From Chromatiales bacterium (GTDB taxonomy: Bacteria > Pseudomonadota > Gammaproteobacteria > Chromatiales > Chromatiaceae): a stretch of DNA of 10,333 nt. Made by a program: the position numbers and the translations under genes. Below are positions 1 through 5,882 of the stretch, in pieces. Positions within the stretch are counted from its first letter, which is position 1. Every line of letters starts with the position of its first letter. The stretch lies in the NCBI GenBank assembly GCA_024762485.1, contig JANTHH010000090.1, positions 1 through 10,333 of the forward strand, read 5' to 3'. The notes below the pieces were generated by a model that worked only from the letters and a program-made list of their open reading frames with translations, did not search any database and was not told the origin of the DNA.

Positions 1-437
1 TCGACGGCAGGCGGGAAGGTGGAGACCGCGGCGCTGACCTGGTTCAGGCCATCTTCGATGCGCTTGGCGATGCGCAGCTCGCCTTCGCGGGTCAGCAGCT
101 CGACAGTGCCCATCTCGCGCATGTACATGCGCACCGGGTCGGTGGTGCGTCCGAATTCGCTGTCCACCGATGCGAGCGCGGCTGCGGCGGCCTCCGCTGC
201 GTCCTCGTCGGTGTTGACGGCGTTGTCGGTGATGGCGGTCTCGTCGCGATCGGGCGCATGTTCATGGACGGTGATGCCCATGTCGTTGATCATGCGCACG
301 ATGTCCTCGATCTGCTCGGGATCGACGATGGTGTCCGGCAGGTGGTCATTGACCTCGGCATAGGTCAGGAAGCCTTGTTCCTTGCCCTTGGCGATGAGGT
401 CTTTGATGCTGGACTGCTGTTGCTGTTGCTGATCCAT
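1..437 (-). CDS. rpoD: RNA polymerase primary sigma factor RpoD (sigma-70), N-terminal part
   Basis: Housekeeping sigma factor that binds core RNA polymerase and recognises -10/-35 promoters. Only the first 145 residues are in the window; the gene runs off the left edge. The reading starts MDQQQQQQSSIK and continues with the family-typical GFLTYAEVNDHLPDTIVDP of region 1.1 (about residues 18-35). An acidic, alanine-rich linker follows (DTDEDAAEAAAAALAS), then the very conserved region 1.2 start GRTTDPVRMYMREMGTVELL. This matches E. coli RpoD in order and spacing. The ATG at 435-437 is chosen because region 1.1 follows directly; its Shine-Dalgarno is weak (GGGACC). It is the last gene of the rpsU-yqeY-dnaG-rpoD operon and has its own promoter at 494-522. 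Identity is certain; regions 2-4 lie outside the window. Confidence 0.97.
   Translation of the reverse strand, partial: MDQQQQQQSSIKDLIAKGKEQGFLTYAEVNDHLPDTIVDPEQIEDIVRMINDMGITVHEHAPDRDETAITDNAVNTDEDAAEAAAAALASVDSEFGRTTDPVRMYMREMGTVELLTREGELRIAKRIEDGLNQVSAAVSTFPPAV
414..431 (-). repeat. Six-codon glutamine tract at the RpoD N-terminus
   Basis: Six consecutive Gln codons (CAG CAA CAG CAA CAG CAG) encode residues 3-8 of RpoD, immediately after Met-Asp. It is a short imperfect trinucleotide repeat. Mixing CAG and CAA should limit slippage. Gln-rich starts also occur in pseudomonad RpoD as I recall it, so this is probably a benign variable N-terminal tail. Confidence 0.7.
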
Positions 438-493
438 AGAGGTCCCAGAGGAAAACAGGTCGCGGTAATGACGAACGCAAAAATGAATTGCGT

Positions 494-522
494 ATTATAG
501 ATTGAATATCGGATTGTGACTA
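494..522 (-). promoter_or_regulatory. Sigma-70 promoter for rpoD
   Basis: On the minus strand, TAGTCA (517-522, 4/6 match to TTGACA) is followed after exactly 17 bases by a perfect TATAAT (494-499). It lies between the dnaG stop (533-535) and the rpoD ATG (437). Transcription would start near 486-488, giving a leader of about 50 nt. The -35 box begins only 11 bases after the dnaG stop, and no terminator stem precedes it. rpoD is therefore expected to be made both from the operon transcript and from this promoter. Confidence 0.72.
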
Positions 523-532
523 GGGGTTTTTA

Positions 533-2317
533 CTAATCCTTGAGAGTGTCTCTGAGGCGATAAAGTTCCCTAAGTCGTTGTTTTTCAGCGTCCGAGAGAG
601 CGGAAAGTGGCAACTTGGCCAGTCGGGTGCGCTCGGCCTCCAGGGCCTGTTTCTCCAGTCGTTGAAGGACGCCACGGAACTGCTCGACGGCGTCATCGTG
701 GGTCTCCAGCGCTGTAGCGGCCAGTTGACCGAAAAGCTGACGCAGTTTCTCATCGGGCTCGCGCTCCACCAGTGCTGCGGTGTTCAGATGTGGGTTGGCG
801 CGCAGATTTTCAAGTAACTGCTTCAGTACATCCAACCCTGGGTTTGTCAGCTCTCGCCAGCCTTCGGGCAGGTCAGTGGCCGTGGCGATTTCAGGATTCT
901 GCAGCAGCAGGGCAATGGCGCGACGGACCGGCGAGAGGGTGTTCAGACCCTGGCGCGCTGGCGGGCGTTGAGTGCGCCCCTGCCGTTGCGGGGTGCCGGC
1001 GACCGAAAGGTGCCGGGTACCCGACAGCAGGGCGAGCTTGTCCCGCAACACGGCCTTCAGGGTGTTGCCGGGGATCTGTTCGATCAGCGGGGAGGCCAGC
1101 TCGCCGAGCCGTGCGCGCCCGTCGAGCCGTCCCAGGTCGGTCTGCTCGCCGAGCTTGTCGAACAGGAATTCGGGCAGCGGCTGCGCCTCGTCGATAAGCC
1201 GCACGAAGGCATCCTGGCCGATCTGACGCACCAGGGTGTCAGGATCCTCGCCCTCGGGCAGGAACAGGAAACTCGCCTGGCGGCCGTCCCGCAGCAGGGG
1301 CAGCGCGGTGTTCAGGGCCTTCCAGGCGGCGTCGCGCCCGGCGCGGTCACCGTCGAAGCAGAACACCACCTCCGGCGTGGTGCGGAACAGCTTTTCCAGG
1401 TGCTCGGCGGTGGTGGCGGTACCGAGGGTGGCAACCGCGTTGCGGATGCCGAACTGGGAAAGCGCCACCACGTCCATGTAGCCCTCGACCACCAGCAGTC
1501 GCCGGAGGTCCTTGTTGGCCTTGCGTGCCTGGTAGAGGCCGTAGAGTTCGCGTCCCTTGTGGAATACCCGGGTCTCGGGCGAGTTGAGGTATTTCGGTCC
1601 ACTCGCCCCCGGCTTGCGCGCCCCCTCGCCGGCCGCGGTCTCCTGTGCTTCGCCGTTATCGAGCTGCCGGCCGCCAAAGCCGATCACCCGTCCCCGGGTG
1701 TCGAGGATCGGAAACATGATGCGGTCGCGGAAGCGGTCGTAGCGCTTGCCGTCGGGTTCGGCGATCAGTCCGGCATCACGCAACAGGGTGATGTCACGCG
1801 CGCTGCGGCCAAGGTGGGACAGCAGGTTGTCCCAGCCCGGGGGCGCGAAACCGATCTGGAATTCAGCGGCGATCTCGCCGGAGAGCCCGCGCCCCTGCAG
1901 GTAGGATACGGCGCGGCCGGCTTCTGGGTGATGGCGCAGCTGCCAGGCGAAAAAGCGCGCGGCCTGTCCCAGCATGTCGTACAGCGGGCGATTGTCGGGG
2001 CCCTGCTCGAAGCCGGCCTCGCGTGGCACCTCCAGCCCGGCCGAGCGGGCCAGCTCTTCCACGGCCTCGGGGAAACTCAGGCGATCGTACTCCATCAGGA
2101 AGCCGAGGGCGGTGCCGTGGGCGCCACAGCCGAAGCAGTGATAGAACTGCTTGGTGGGGCTGACGGTGAAAGAGGGTGTCTTCTCGTCGTGGAAGGGGCA
2201 GCAGGCACTGTAGTCCTGGCCTGCCTTCTTCAGTGGCACGCGGCGGTTGATGACATCGACCACGTCGACCCGGTTGAGCAGGTCGTCGATGAAGTGTTGT
2301 GGGATCTTGCCGGCCAT
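533..2317 (-). CDS. dnaG: DNA primase DnaG
   Basis: Synthesises RNA primers for the leading and lagging strands at the replication fork, recruited by the DnaB helicase. The 594 residues show the full family layout. An N-terminal CHC2 zinc-binding domain carries C40, H43, C61 and C64, the same positions as in E. coli. The RNA-polymerase core contains the Toprim acidic residues E278 (VVEGYMD) and D322/D324 (FDGDRAGRD), plus EGEDPDTLV. The C-terminal helicase-interaction domain runs from about residue 465 to the end. It is slightly longer than E. coli DnaG (581) because of an extra Ala/Gly/Glu-rich segment near residues 221-240. The ATG at 2317 precedes the usual GKIPQHFIDDLL start. No good Shine-Dalgarno is visible, and a small hairpin touches the start codon, consistent with the low primase expression known from this operon in E. 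coli. It lies 63 bases downstream of the yqeY-type gene. Confidence 0.98.
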   Translation of the reverse strand: MAGKIPQHFIDDLLNRVDVVDVINRRVPLKKAGQDYSACCPFHDEKTPSFTVSPTKQFYHCFGCGAHGTALGFLMEYDRLSFPEAVEELARSAGLEVPREAGFEQGPDNRPLYDMLGQAARFFAWQLRHHPEAGRAVSYLQGRGLSGEIAAEFQIGFAPPGWDNLLSHLGRSARDITLLRDAGLIAEPDGKRYDRFRDRIMFPILDTRGRVIGFGGRQLDNGEAQETAAGEGARKPGASGPKYLNSPETRVFHKGRELYGLYQARKANKDLRRLLVVEGYMDVVALSQFGIRNAVATLGTATTAEHLEKLFRTTPEVVFCFDGDRAGRDAAWKALNTALPLLRDGRQASFLFLPEGEDPDTLVRQIGQDAFVRLIDEAQPLPEFLFDKLGEQTDLGRLDGRARLGELASPLIEQIPGNTLKAVLRDKLALLSGTRHLSVAGTPQRQGRTQRPPARQGLNTLSPVRRAIALLLQNPEIATATDLPEGWRELTNPGLDVLKQLLENLRANPHLNTAALVEREPDEKLRQLFGQLAATALETHDDAVEQFRGVLQRLEKQALEAERTRLAKLPLSALSDAEKQRLRELYRLRDTLKD

Positions 2318-2335
2318 TGGGCTTAGCTTAACCCA
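2318..2335 (-). promoter_or_regulatory. Hairpin abutting the dnaG start codon
   Basis: The 18 bases just before the dnaG ATG read TGGGTTAAGCTAAGCCCA on the minus strand. They can fold into a 6-bp stem (four Watson-Crick pairs UGGG/CCCA, then a U-G and a U-A pair) with a 6-base loop, ending directly at the AUG. It occupies the place where a ribosome binding site should be and no purine-rich Shine-Dalgarno is left exposed. Restricted translation initiation is inferred, not shown. There is no U-tract, so it is not an intrinsic terminator. Confidence 0.45.
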
Positions 2336-2380
2336 GGCGACCCGGTGCGGGGCGAGCGCTGAAGCCGTGACGGTGCGGGG

Positions 2381-2824
2381 TCAGGCGGAGAGTTTCTGCT
2401 TGATCAGGGCGCTGACGGCCCCCATGTCGGCGCGGCCCTGCAGCTTGGGCTTGAGGTTGCCCATGACCTTGCCCATGTCCTTCATCTCGCTGGCGCCGGT
2501 CGTGGCGACGGCCTCCTCGATGAGGGCCTGTATCTCCGCCTCGGAAAGGGCCTCGGGCATGTAGTCCTGGATGACGCCGATCTCGAAGCGTTCCTGCTCC
2601 GCCAGTTCGTCGCGGCCCGCCTTGACGTATTGCTCGACGGAGTCCCGGCGCTGCTTGAGCATCTTGTCAAGCACCGCAAGCACCTGGGTGTCGTCGAGCT
2701 CTATGCGCTCGTCGACCTCGCGTTGCTTGATGGCGGCATTAATCAGTCGGATGACCCCCAGACGGGGCTTGTCGCCGCCCTTCATGGCGGCCTTCATGTC
2801 ATCCTGCAGGCGTTGTTTCAGCAC
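2381..2824 (-). CDS. YqeY-type GatB/YqeY-domain protein
   Basis: A 147-residue, mostly helical cytoplasmic protein of the GatB/YqeY family, which resembles the C-terminal tail domain of the GatB subunit of the tRNA-dependent amidotransferase. Its biochemical role is not established; tRNA interaction is a guess from GatB. The match rests on the N-terminal helix LKQRLQDDMKAAMKGGDK, the segment GVIRLINAAIKQREVDER, the run ERFEIGVIQDYMPEALSEAEI, and the C-terminal signature MKDMGKVMGNLKPKLQGRADMG. It is full length for a stand-alone member. The start is the GTG at 2822-2824, which gives the family-typical N-terminus; the next ATG is nine codons in and would cut the first helix. It begins 14 bases after the rpsU stop with no visible Shine-Dalgarno, so translation may depend on ribosomes finishing rpsU. 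Its place between rpsU and dnaG is common outside enterics. Confidence 0.93.
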   Translation of the reverse strand: MLKQRLQDDMKAAMKGGDKPRLGVIRLINAAIKQREVDERIELDDTQVLAVLDKMLKQRRDSVEQYVKAGRDELAEQERFEIGVIQDYMPEALSEAEIQALIEEAVATTGASEMKDMGKVMGNLKPKLQGRADMGAVSALIKQKLSA

Positions 2825-2838
2825 GGGGTGGGGCGAAC

Positions 2839-3054
2839 TCAGTACGGACGCTCGAAGCGGCGGCTCTCGCGCTGTACCTTCTTCTGCGAGCGCTTCACGG
2901 CAGCGGCGGCCTTGCGCTTGCGTTCCCAGGTGGGCTTCTCGTAGAACTCGCGGCGGCGGACCTCGGCCAGCACGCCGGCCTTCTCGCAGGAGCGCTTGAA
3001 GCGGCGGAGGGCGACCTCGAAGGGCTCGTTTTCTTTAACTCGTACGTTGGGCAT
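2839..3054 (-). CDS. rpsU: Small ribosomal subunit protein bS21
   Basis: A 71-residue basic protein of the 30S subunit, located near the anti-Shine-Dalgarno end of 16S rRNA and involved in mRNA initiation. The sequence MPNVRVKENEPFEVALRRF continues with the near-invariant KRSCEKAGVLAEVRRREFYE and ends in a Lys/Arg-rich tail finishing FERPY. E. coli bS21 is also 71 residues and almost identical in the central part. The ATG at 3052-3054 has a good Shine-Dalgarno (GAGGA, minus strand, about 3060-3064). Longer in-frame extension upstream to 3360 is rejected because it would read through the promoter into tsaD and is not part of the family. It is the first gene of the macromolecular-synthesis operon. 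Confidence 0.98.
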   Translation of the reverse strand: MPNVRVKENEPFEVALRRFKRSCEKAGVLAEVRRREFYEKPTWERKRKAAAAVKRSQKKVQRESRRFERPY

Positions 3055-3081
3055 GGTGTCCTCGTTGTCGATGCCGTTACA

Positions 3082-3105
3082 CTGGGCTCGGGTGTCTGAA
3101 CCCAG
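3082..3105 (-). promoter_or_regulatory. Hairpin in the rpsU leader
   Basis: On the minus strand, CTGGGTTC and GAGCCCAG pair over 8 bp (one G-U) around an 8-base loop, AGACACCC. The stem begins about 5 bases after the predicted start of transcription and ends about 27 bases before the rpsU ATG, upstream of the Shine-Dalgarno. Leader RNAs that bind their own ribosomal protein are common, and bS21 leaders have been proposed in some bacterial groups as I recall. Whether this stem belongs to such a family is unknown; it could simply stabilise the 5' end. Confidence 0.45.
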
Positions 3106-3116
3106 AAAGGCGCAAA

Positions 3117-3145
3117 ATTCTACTGACTCTGCGGGACATTTGCAA
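3117..3145 (-). promoter_or_regulatory. Sigma-70 promoter for rpsU and its operon
   Basis: On the minus strand, TTGCAA (3140-3145, 4/6) is followed after 17 bases by TAGAAT (3117-3122, 5/6). Transcription would start near 3109-3111, giving a leader of about 55 nt before the rpsU ATG at 3054. It is the best promoter in the divergent gap and should drive rpsU-yqeY-dnaG, with read-through into rpoD. Its -35 box ends only 5 bases from the tsaD start codon. Confidence 0.72.
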
Positions 3146-3150
3146 AGCCC

Positions 3151-4182
3151 ATGTGTGTGATTGGTATCGAGACTTCCTGTGACGAGACCGGCGTGGCCCT
3201 CTACGACGGCGAGAGGGGCCTGCTCGGCCACCAGCTGTACAGCCAGGTCGCGCTGCATGCCGGGTACGGTGGCGTGGTGCCGGAGCTGGCCTCGCGCGAT
3301 CATGTGCGCAAGCTGGTGCCACTGCTGCGCGGCCTGCTGGAGCAGGTCGGTCTCGAGCACGACGCCATCAGCGGGGTGGCCTACACCGCTGGGCCGGGAC
3401 TTGCCGGCGCACTCCTGGTGGGGGCGGCGCTGGGACGCTCACTGGCCTGGGCGTGGGACGTGCCGGCGATCGGTGTGCATCACATGGAGGGACACCTGCT
3501 GGCGCCGATGCTCGAACCGGCGCCGCCTGCCTTCCCCTTCGTCGCCCTGCTGGTCTCGGGCGGTCACACCCAGCTGGTGGAGGTGGCGGGCATCGGGCGT
3601 TATCGCCTGCTTGGCCAGTCGGTGGACGATGCCGCCGGGGAGGCCTTCGACAAGACGGCGAAGATGCTGGGCCTCGGCTATCCCGGCGGGCCGGTGCTGG
3701 CGGCACGGGCCGAGCGGGGCGATCCGACACGTTTCCGTTTTCCCCGGCCGATGACCGACCGGCCGGGTCTCGATTTCAGCTTCAGCGGCCTCAAGACCTT
3801 TGCGCTGACCACTCTGCAGCGGGAGTCTGCCGGTCTCGGTGGGGCGGAGCTGGAACAGCTGAAGGACGACATCGCCCGCGCCTTCGAGGATGCCGTGGTG
3901 GACACCCTGGCGATCAAGTGCCGGCGCGCACTGGAGGCGAGTGGGGTGGACACGCTGGTGCTTGCCGGTGGGGTGAGCGCCAACCGGCGTCTGCAGGCCC
4001 GGGTCGACCTGATGATGGCCGAGCGCGGCGGGCGGGCCTGCTATCCGCGGGCCGAGTTCTGCACCGACAACGGCGCCATGATCGCCTACGCCGGCTGGCA
4101 GCGGCTGCATGCCGGCCAGCACGAGGGGCTGTCGTTTGACATCCGGCCGCGCTGGCCGATGGAATCGCTGCCGGCGGTATAG
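3151..4182 (+). CDS. tsaD: tRNA N6-threonylcarbamoyladenosine transferase subunit TsaD
   Basis: Transfers the threonylcarbamoyl group from threonylcarbamoyl-AMP (made by TsaC/TsaC2) to A37 of tRNAs that read ANN codons, working with TsaB and TsaE in the cytoplasm. The 343 residues belong to the Kae1/TsaD/Gcp ASKHA fold. Seen: the phosphate-loop-like start GIETSCDETG (5-14); the metal-binding HHMEGH with H111 and H115 as in E. coli; VSGGHTQL; VDDAAGEAFDKTAKMLGLGY; SFSGLKT; GGVSANRRL; and DNGAMIAYAG with the third metal ligand D306. Length is normal (E. coli 337). The ATG at 3151 gives the usual family start; there is no clear Shine-Dalgarno. It diverges from rpsU, as in E. coli, and converges on plsY. 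Confidence 0.98.
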   Translation: MCVIGIETSCDETGVALYDGERGLLGHQLYSQVALHAGYGGVVPELASRDHVRKLVPLLRGLLEQVGLEHDAISGVAYTAGPGLAGALLVGAALGRSLAWAWDVPAIGVHHMEGHLLAPMLEPAPPAFPFVALLVSGGHTQLVEVAGIGRYRLLGQSVDDAAGEAFDKTAKMLGLGYPGGPVLAARAERGDPTRFRFPRPMTDRPGLDFSFSGLKTFALTTLQRESAGLGGAELEQLKDDIARAFEDAVVDTLAIKCRRALEASGVDTLVLAGGVSANRRLQARVDLMMAERGGRACYPRAEFCTDNGAMIAYAGWQRLHAGQHEGLSFDIRPRWPMESLPAV

Positions 4183-4213
4183 GCATTGCGCATCCAGCCA
4201 GGCGCGATCAGGT

Positions 4214-4247
4214 CCCCGGGTGTAGTGCGCGGCAAGCCGGCCCGGGG
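4214..4247. other. Stem-loop between convergent tsaD and plsY
   Basis: CCCCGGG (4214-4220) and CCCGGGG (4241-4247) form a perfect 7-bp all-G/C stem around 20 bases. The loop itself contains a small CGG/CCG stem (CGGCAAGCCG). It sits in the 71-base gap between the ends of tsaD and plsY, where a two-way terminator would be expected. Neither strand has a T-run after the stem, so it is not a canonical intrinsic terminator. It may act with Rho or as a 3'-end stabiliser; that is inference. Confidence 0.4.
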
Positions 4248-4253
4248 CTGGAG

Positions 4254-4856
4254 TCAGCCCTGCTTGTCCGTGCCGCCGATGGCATCCTCGCTGCCACTGA
4301 GCAGCTTGCGGATGTTGCTGCGATGACGCCAGATCAGCAACAGGGAGATCACCGTCTGGGCGATCACCAGGTCGCGGTCGGGCCACACCAGCCAGACGAT
4401 CACCGGCGCCAGCGACATGGAGATCAGCGCCGCCAGGGAGGAGATGCGCATCACCTTGGCGACGAACAGCCAGATCAAGGCCACGGCGCCGCCGATCATC
4501 CAGTGCAGCCCGAACTGCACCCCCAGTGCGGTGGCCACGCCCTTGCCGCCACGGAAACCGAAGAAGACCGGGTAGAGATGTCCGAGGAAGGCCGCCAGCC
4601 CGGTCAGCGCCAGTACTGTTGGCGCAGCGTCCAGCAGGTGTGCCACCAGCATCGGCAGCAGCCCCTTGATACTGTCTCCCAGCAGGGTGATGGCGGCCGG
4701 CAGCCTGCCGCCGATACGCAGCACATTGGTGGCTCCGGGGTTGTGCGAGCCCTCGGTCCGTGGGTCGGGCAGGCCCATGATCCGGCAGACGAGAATGGCG
4801 CTGGAGATGGAGCCGAGAAGGTAAGCGCCGAGAATGAGCAGGCTGTCGGTGATCAT
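4254..4856 (-). CDS. plsY: Acyl-phosphate:glycerol-3-phosphate acyltransferase PlsY
   Basis: Inner-membrane enzyme that moves a fatty acyl group from acyl-phosphate (made by PlsX) onto glycerol-3-phosphate, the first step of phospholipid synthesis. The protein has 200 residues and several hydrophobic segments. The three family motifs are visible: LGSISSAILVCR then EGSHNPGATNVLR (35-47); GHLYPVFFGFRGGKGVAT (92-109); and, near the end, RHRSNIRKLLSGSE. Much of it aligns with E. coli PlsY. The ATG at 4854-4856 is chosen because it starts just before the first membrane helix. An in-frame extension up to 4949 adds 31 non-hydrophobic residues unlike the family. Shine-Dalgarno is poor. It is divergent from folB, as in E. 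coli. Confidence 0.96.
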   Translation of the reverse strand: MITDSLLILGAYLLGSISSAILVCRIMGLPDPRTEGSHNPGATNVLRIGGRLPAAITLLGDSIKGLLPMLVAHLLDAAPTVLALTGLAAFLGHLYPVFFGFRGGKGVATALGVQFGLHWMIGGAVALIWLFVAKVMRISSLAALISMSLAPVIVWLVWPDRDLVIAQTVISLLLIWRHRSNIRKLLSGSEDAIGGTDKQG

Positions 4857-4924
4857 GGAGAATCCGGAGGCGAACAGGAGGTGGTTATTGTTCGGTCCGC
4901 CGGCAGGCCGGTCAAGGTGGCCTT

Positions 4925-4953
4925 GTGATAGTCTGCCCAGCCTGACCATTCAA
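4925..4953 (-). promoter_or_regulatory. Candidate promoter for plsY
   Basis: On the minus strand, TTGAAT (4948-4953, 4/6) lies 17 bases from TATCAC (4925-4930, 4/6). The predicted start near 4918 leaves a leader of about 60 nt before the plsY ATG. Both boxes are only moderate matches. No clearly better rightward promoter for folB was seen in the same 123-base gap; an extended -10-like TGTGATAGT (4924-4932) lacks a -35. Confidence 0.35.
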
Positions 4954-4979
4954 CCATTGAGACAGGCACCCAGGCCCAC

Positions 4980-5336
4980 ATGGACATCGTTTACATCCGC
5001 GACCTGCGCATCGATACCGTCATCGGCATCTATGGCTGGGAGCGTCACACCACCCAGACCATCATCTTCGACATCGAGATGAGCGCCGATATCGCCCGCG
5101 CGGCGGCCACCGAGCGCATCGAGGACACCCTCAATTACAAATCGGTGGCGAAGCGGTTGATGCAGTTCGTCGGTGACAGCGAATTCCAGCTGGTGGAGAC
5201 CCTGGCGGAGCGCTGTGCGGCGATCATCCGCGAGGAGTTCGGCGTGCGCTGGGTGCGGCTCAATCTGAACAAGAAAGGCGCGGTGCGGGGTGCGAGCGAT
5301 GTCGGGGTGATCATCGAGCGGGGCGAGCTCGGCTGA
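4980..5336 (+). CDS. folB: Dihydroneopterin aldolase FolB
   Basis: Cleaves 7,8-dihydroneopterin to 6-hydroxymethyl-7,8-dihydropterin and glycolaldehyde in folate biosynthesis; members also epimerise the pterin side chain. The 118 residues begin MDIVYIRDLRIDTVIGIYGWE, very like E. coli FolB. The active-site residues align: E21, Y53, E73 (LVETLAE) and K98 (LNKKGAV). The C-terminal DVGVIIERG is also conserved. Length matches the family (E. coli 122). The ATG at 4980 is fixed by homology; only a weak AGG-type Shine-Dalgarno precedes it. Its stop overlaps the folK start by one base (TGATG), so the two are translationally coupled. FolB supplies the substrate of FolK. Confidence 0.97.
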   Translation: MDIVYIRDLRIDTVIGIYGWERHTTQTIIFDIEMSADIARAAATERIEDTLNYKSVAKRLMQFVGDSEFQLVETLAERCAAIIREEFGVRWVRLNLNKKGAVRGASDVGVIIERGELG

Positions 5337-5821
5337 TGCCCTGGGTCTGGCTCAGCCTCGGCAGCAACGTCGACCGCGAGGCCAACCTGCGCGGTGCCGT
5401 GGCGGCCCTGGACGAGGCCTTCGGCCCATTGCGGCTGTCCGCGGTCTACCAGTCTCCGGCAGAGGGCTTTGCCGGCGAACCGTTCTACAATCTGGTGGCC
5501 GGCATGAACGTCGACATCGACCCGGCAACGTTGCGTCAGCGGTTGCGTGCGATCGAGGATGCCCATGGCCGGTTGCGTGGCGGCGAGAAGTTTTCCTCCA
5601 GGACGCTGGATATCGACATCCTTACCTACGATGATCTGCTGGACGAGCAGCAGGACATCCCGCGGGACGAGATCCTGCACTATGCCTTCGTGCTCGGTCC
5701 GCTGGCGGAGGTGGCTGCTGATCAGCTCCATCCCCGTCTGCAGCGCAGCTACGGTGAGCTGTGGCAGGCGTTCGACCCGGCCCTGCGCGACGGCCTCGAA
5801 CCTGTCGACCTGTCATTCTGA
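5336..5821 (+). CDS. folK: 6-hydroxymethyl-7,8-dihydropterin pyrophosphokinase (HPPK)
   Basis: Transfers pyrophosphate from ATP to 6-hydroxymethyl-7,8-dihydropterin, giving the substrate of dihydropteroate synthase (FolP). The 161 residues carry the family signature: LSLGSN (6-11), the pterin-binding region ending FYNLVAGM (50-57), and SSRTLDIDIL (87-96). D92 and D94 are the two magnesium-binding aspartates and R79, R81 and R89 the basic residues around ATP. Length is the family norm (E. coli 159). The start ATG overlaps the folB stop. Some gammaproteobacteria, such as Pseudomonas, have a second folK-like gene elsewhere beside panB/pcnB, so this copy beside folB may be one of two; the window cannot tell. 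Confidence 0.95.
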   Translation: MPWVWLSLGSNVDREANLRGAVAALDEAFGPLRLSAVYQSPAEGFAGEPFYNLVAGMNVDIDPATLRQRLRAIEDAHGRLRGGEKFSSRTLDIDILTYDDLLDEQQDIPRDEILHYAFVLGPLAEVAADQLHPRLQRSYGELWQAFDPALRDGLEPVDLSF

Positions 5822-5882
5822 ATGGTCGGCTGCGATGGCGGATCTGCAACCCGGATCATGGATGTGAGGGAGGTGCAGGCTG

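Noticed and set aside
520..536. GGGGTTTTT-like run after dnaG as a terminator
   Set aside because: No stem precedes the T-run on the plus strand, and on the minus strand the run reads as A's. The interval is better explained as the rpoD promoter region.
968..2326. 452-codon open frame on the plus strand opposite dnaG
   Set aside because: The predicted protein has no recognisable domain and lies wholly against a certain primase gene. High G+C at third codon positions leaves long open antisense frames.
2343..2380. Two copies of CGGTGCGGGG (2343-2352 and 2371-2380) between dnaG and yqeY
   Set aside because: The same ten bases also occur inside folB (5281-5290). This fits chance in G+C-rich DNA; there is no array or symmetry.
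3439..4386. 315-codon open frame on the minus strand opposite tsaD
   Set aside because: It overlaps tsaD and the end of plsY and encodes an His/Gln/Arg-rich sequence without motifs.
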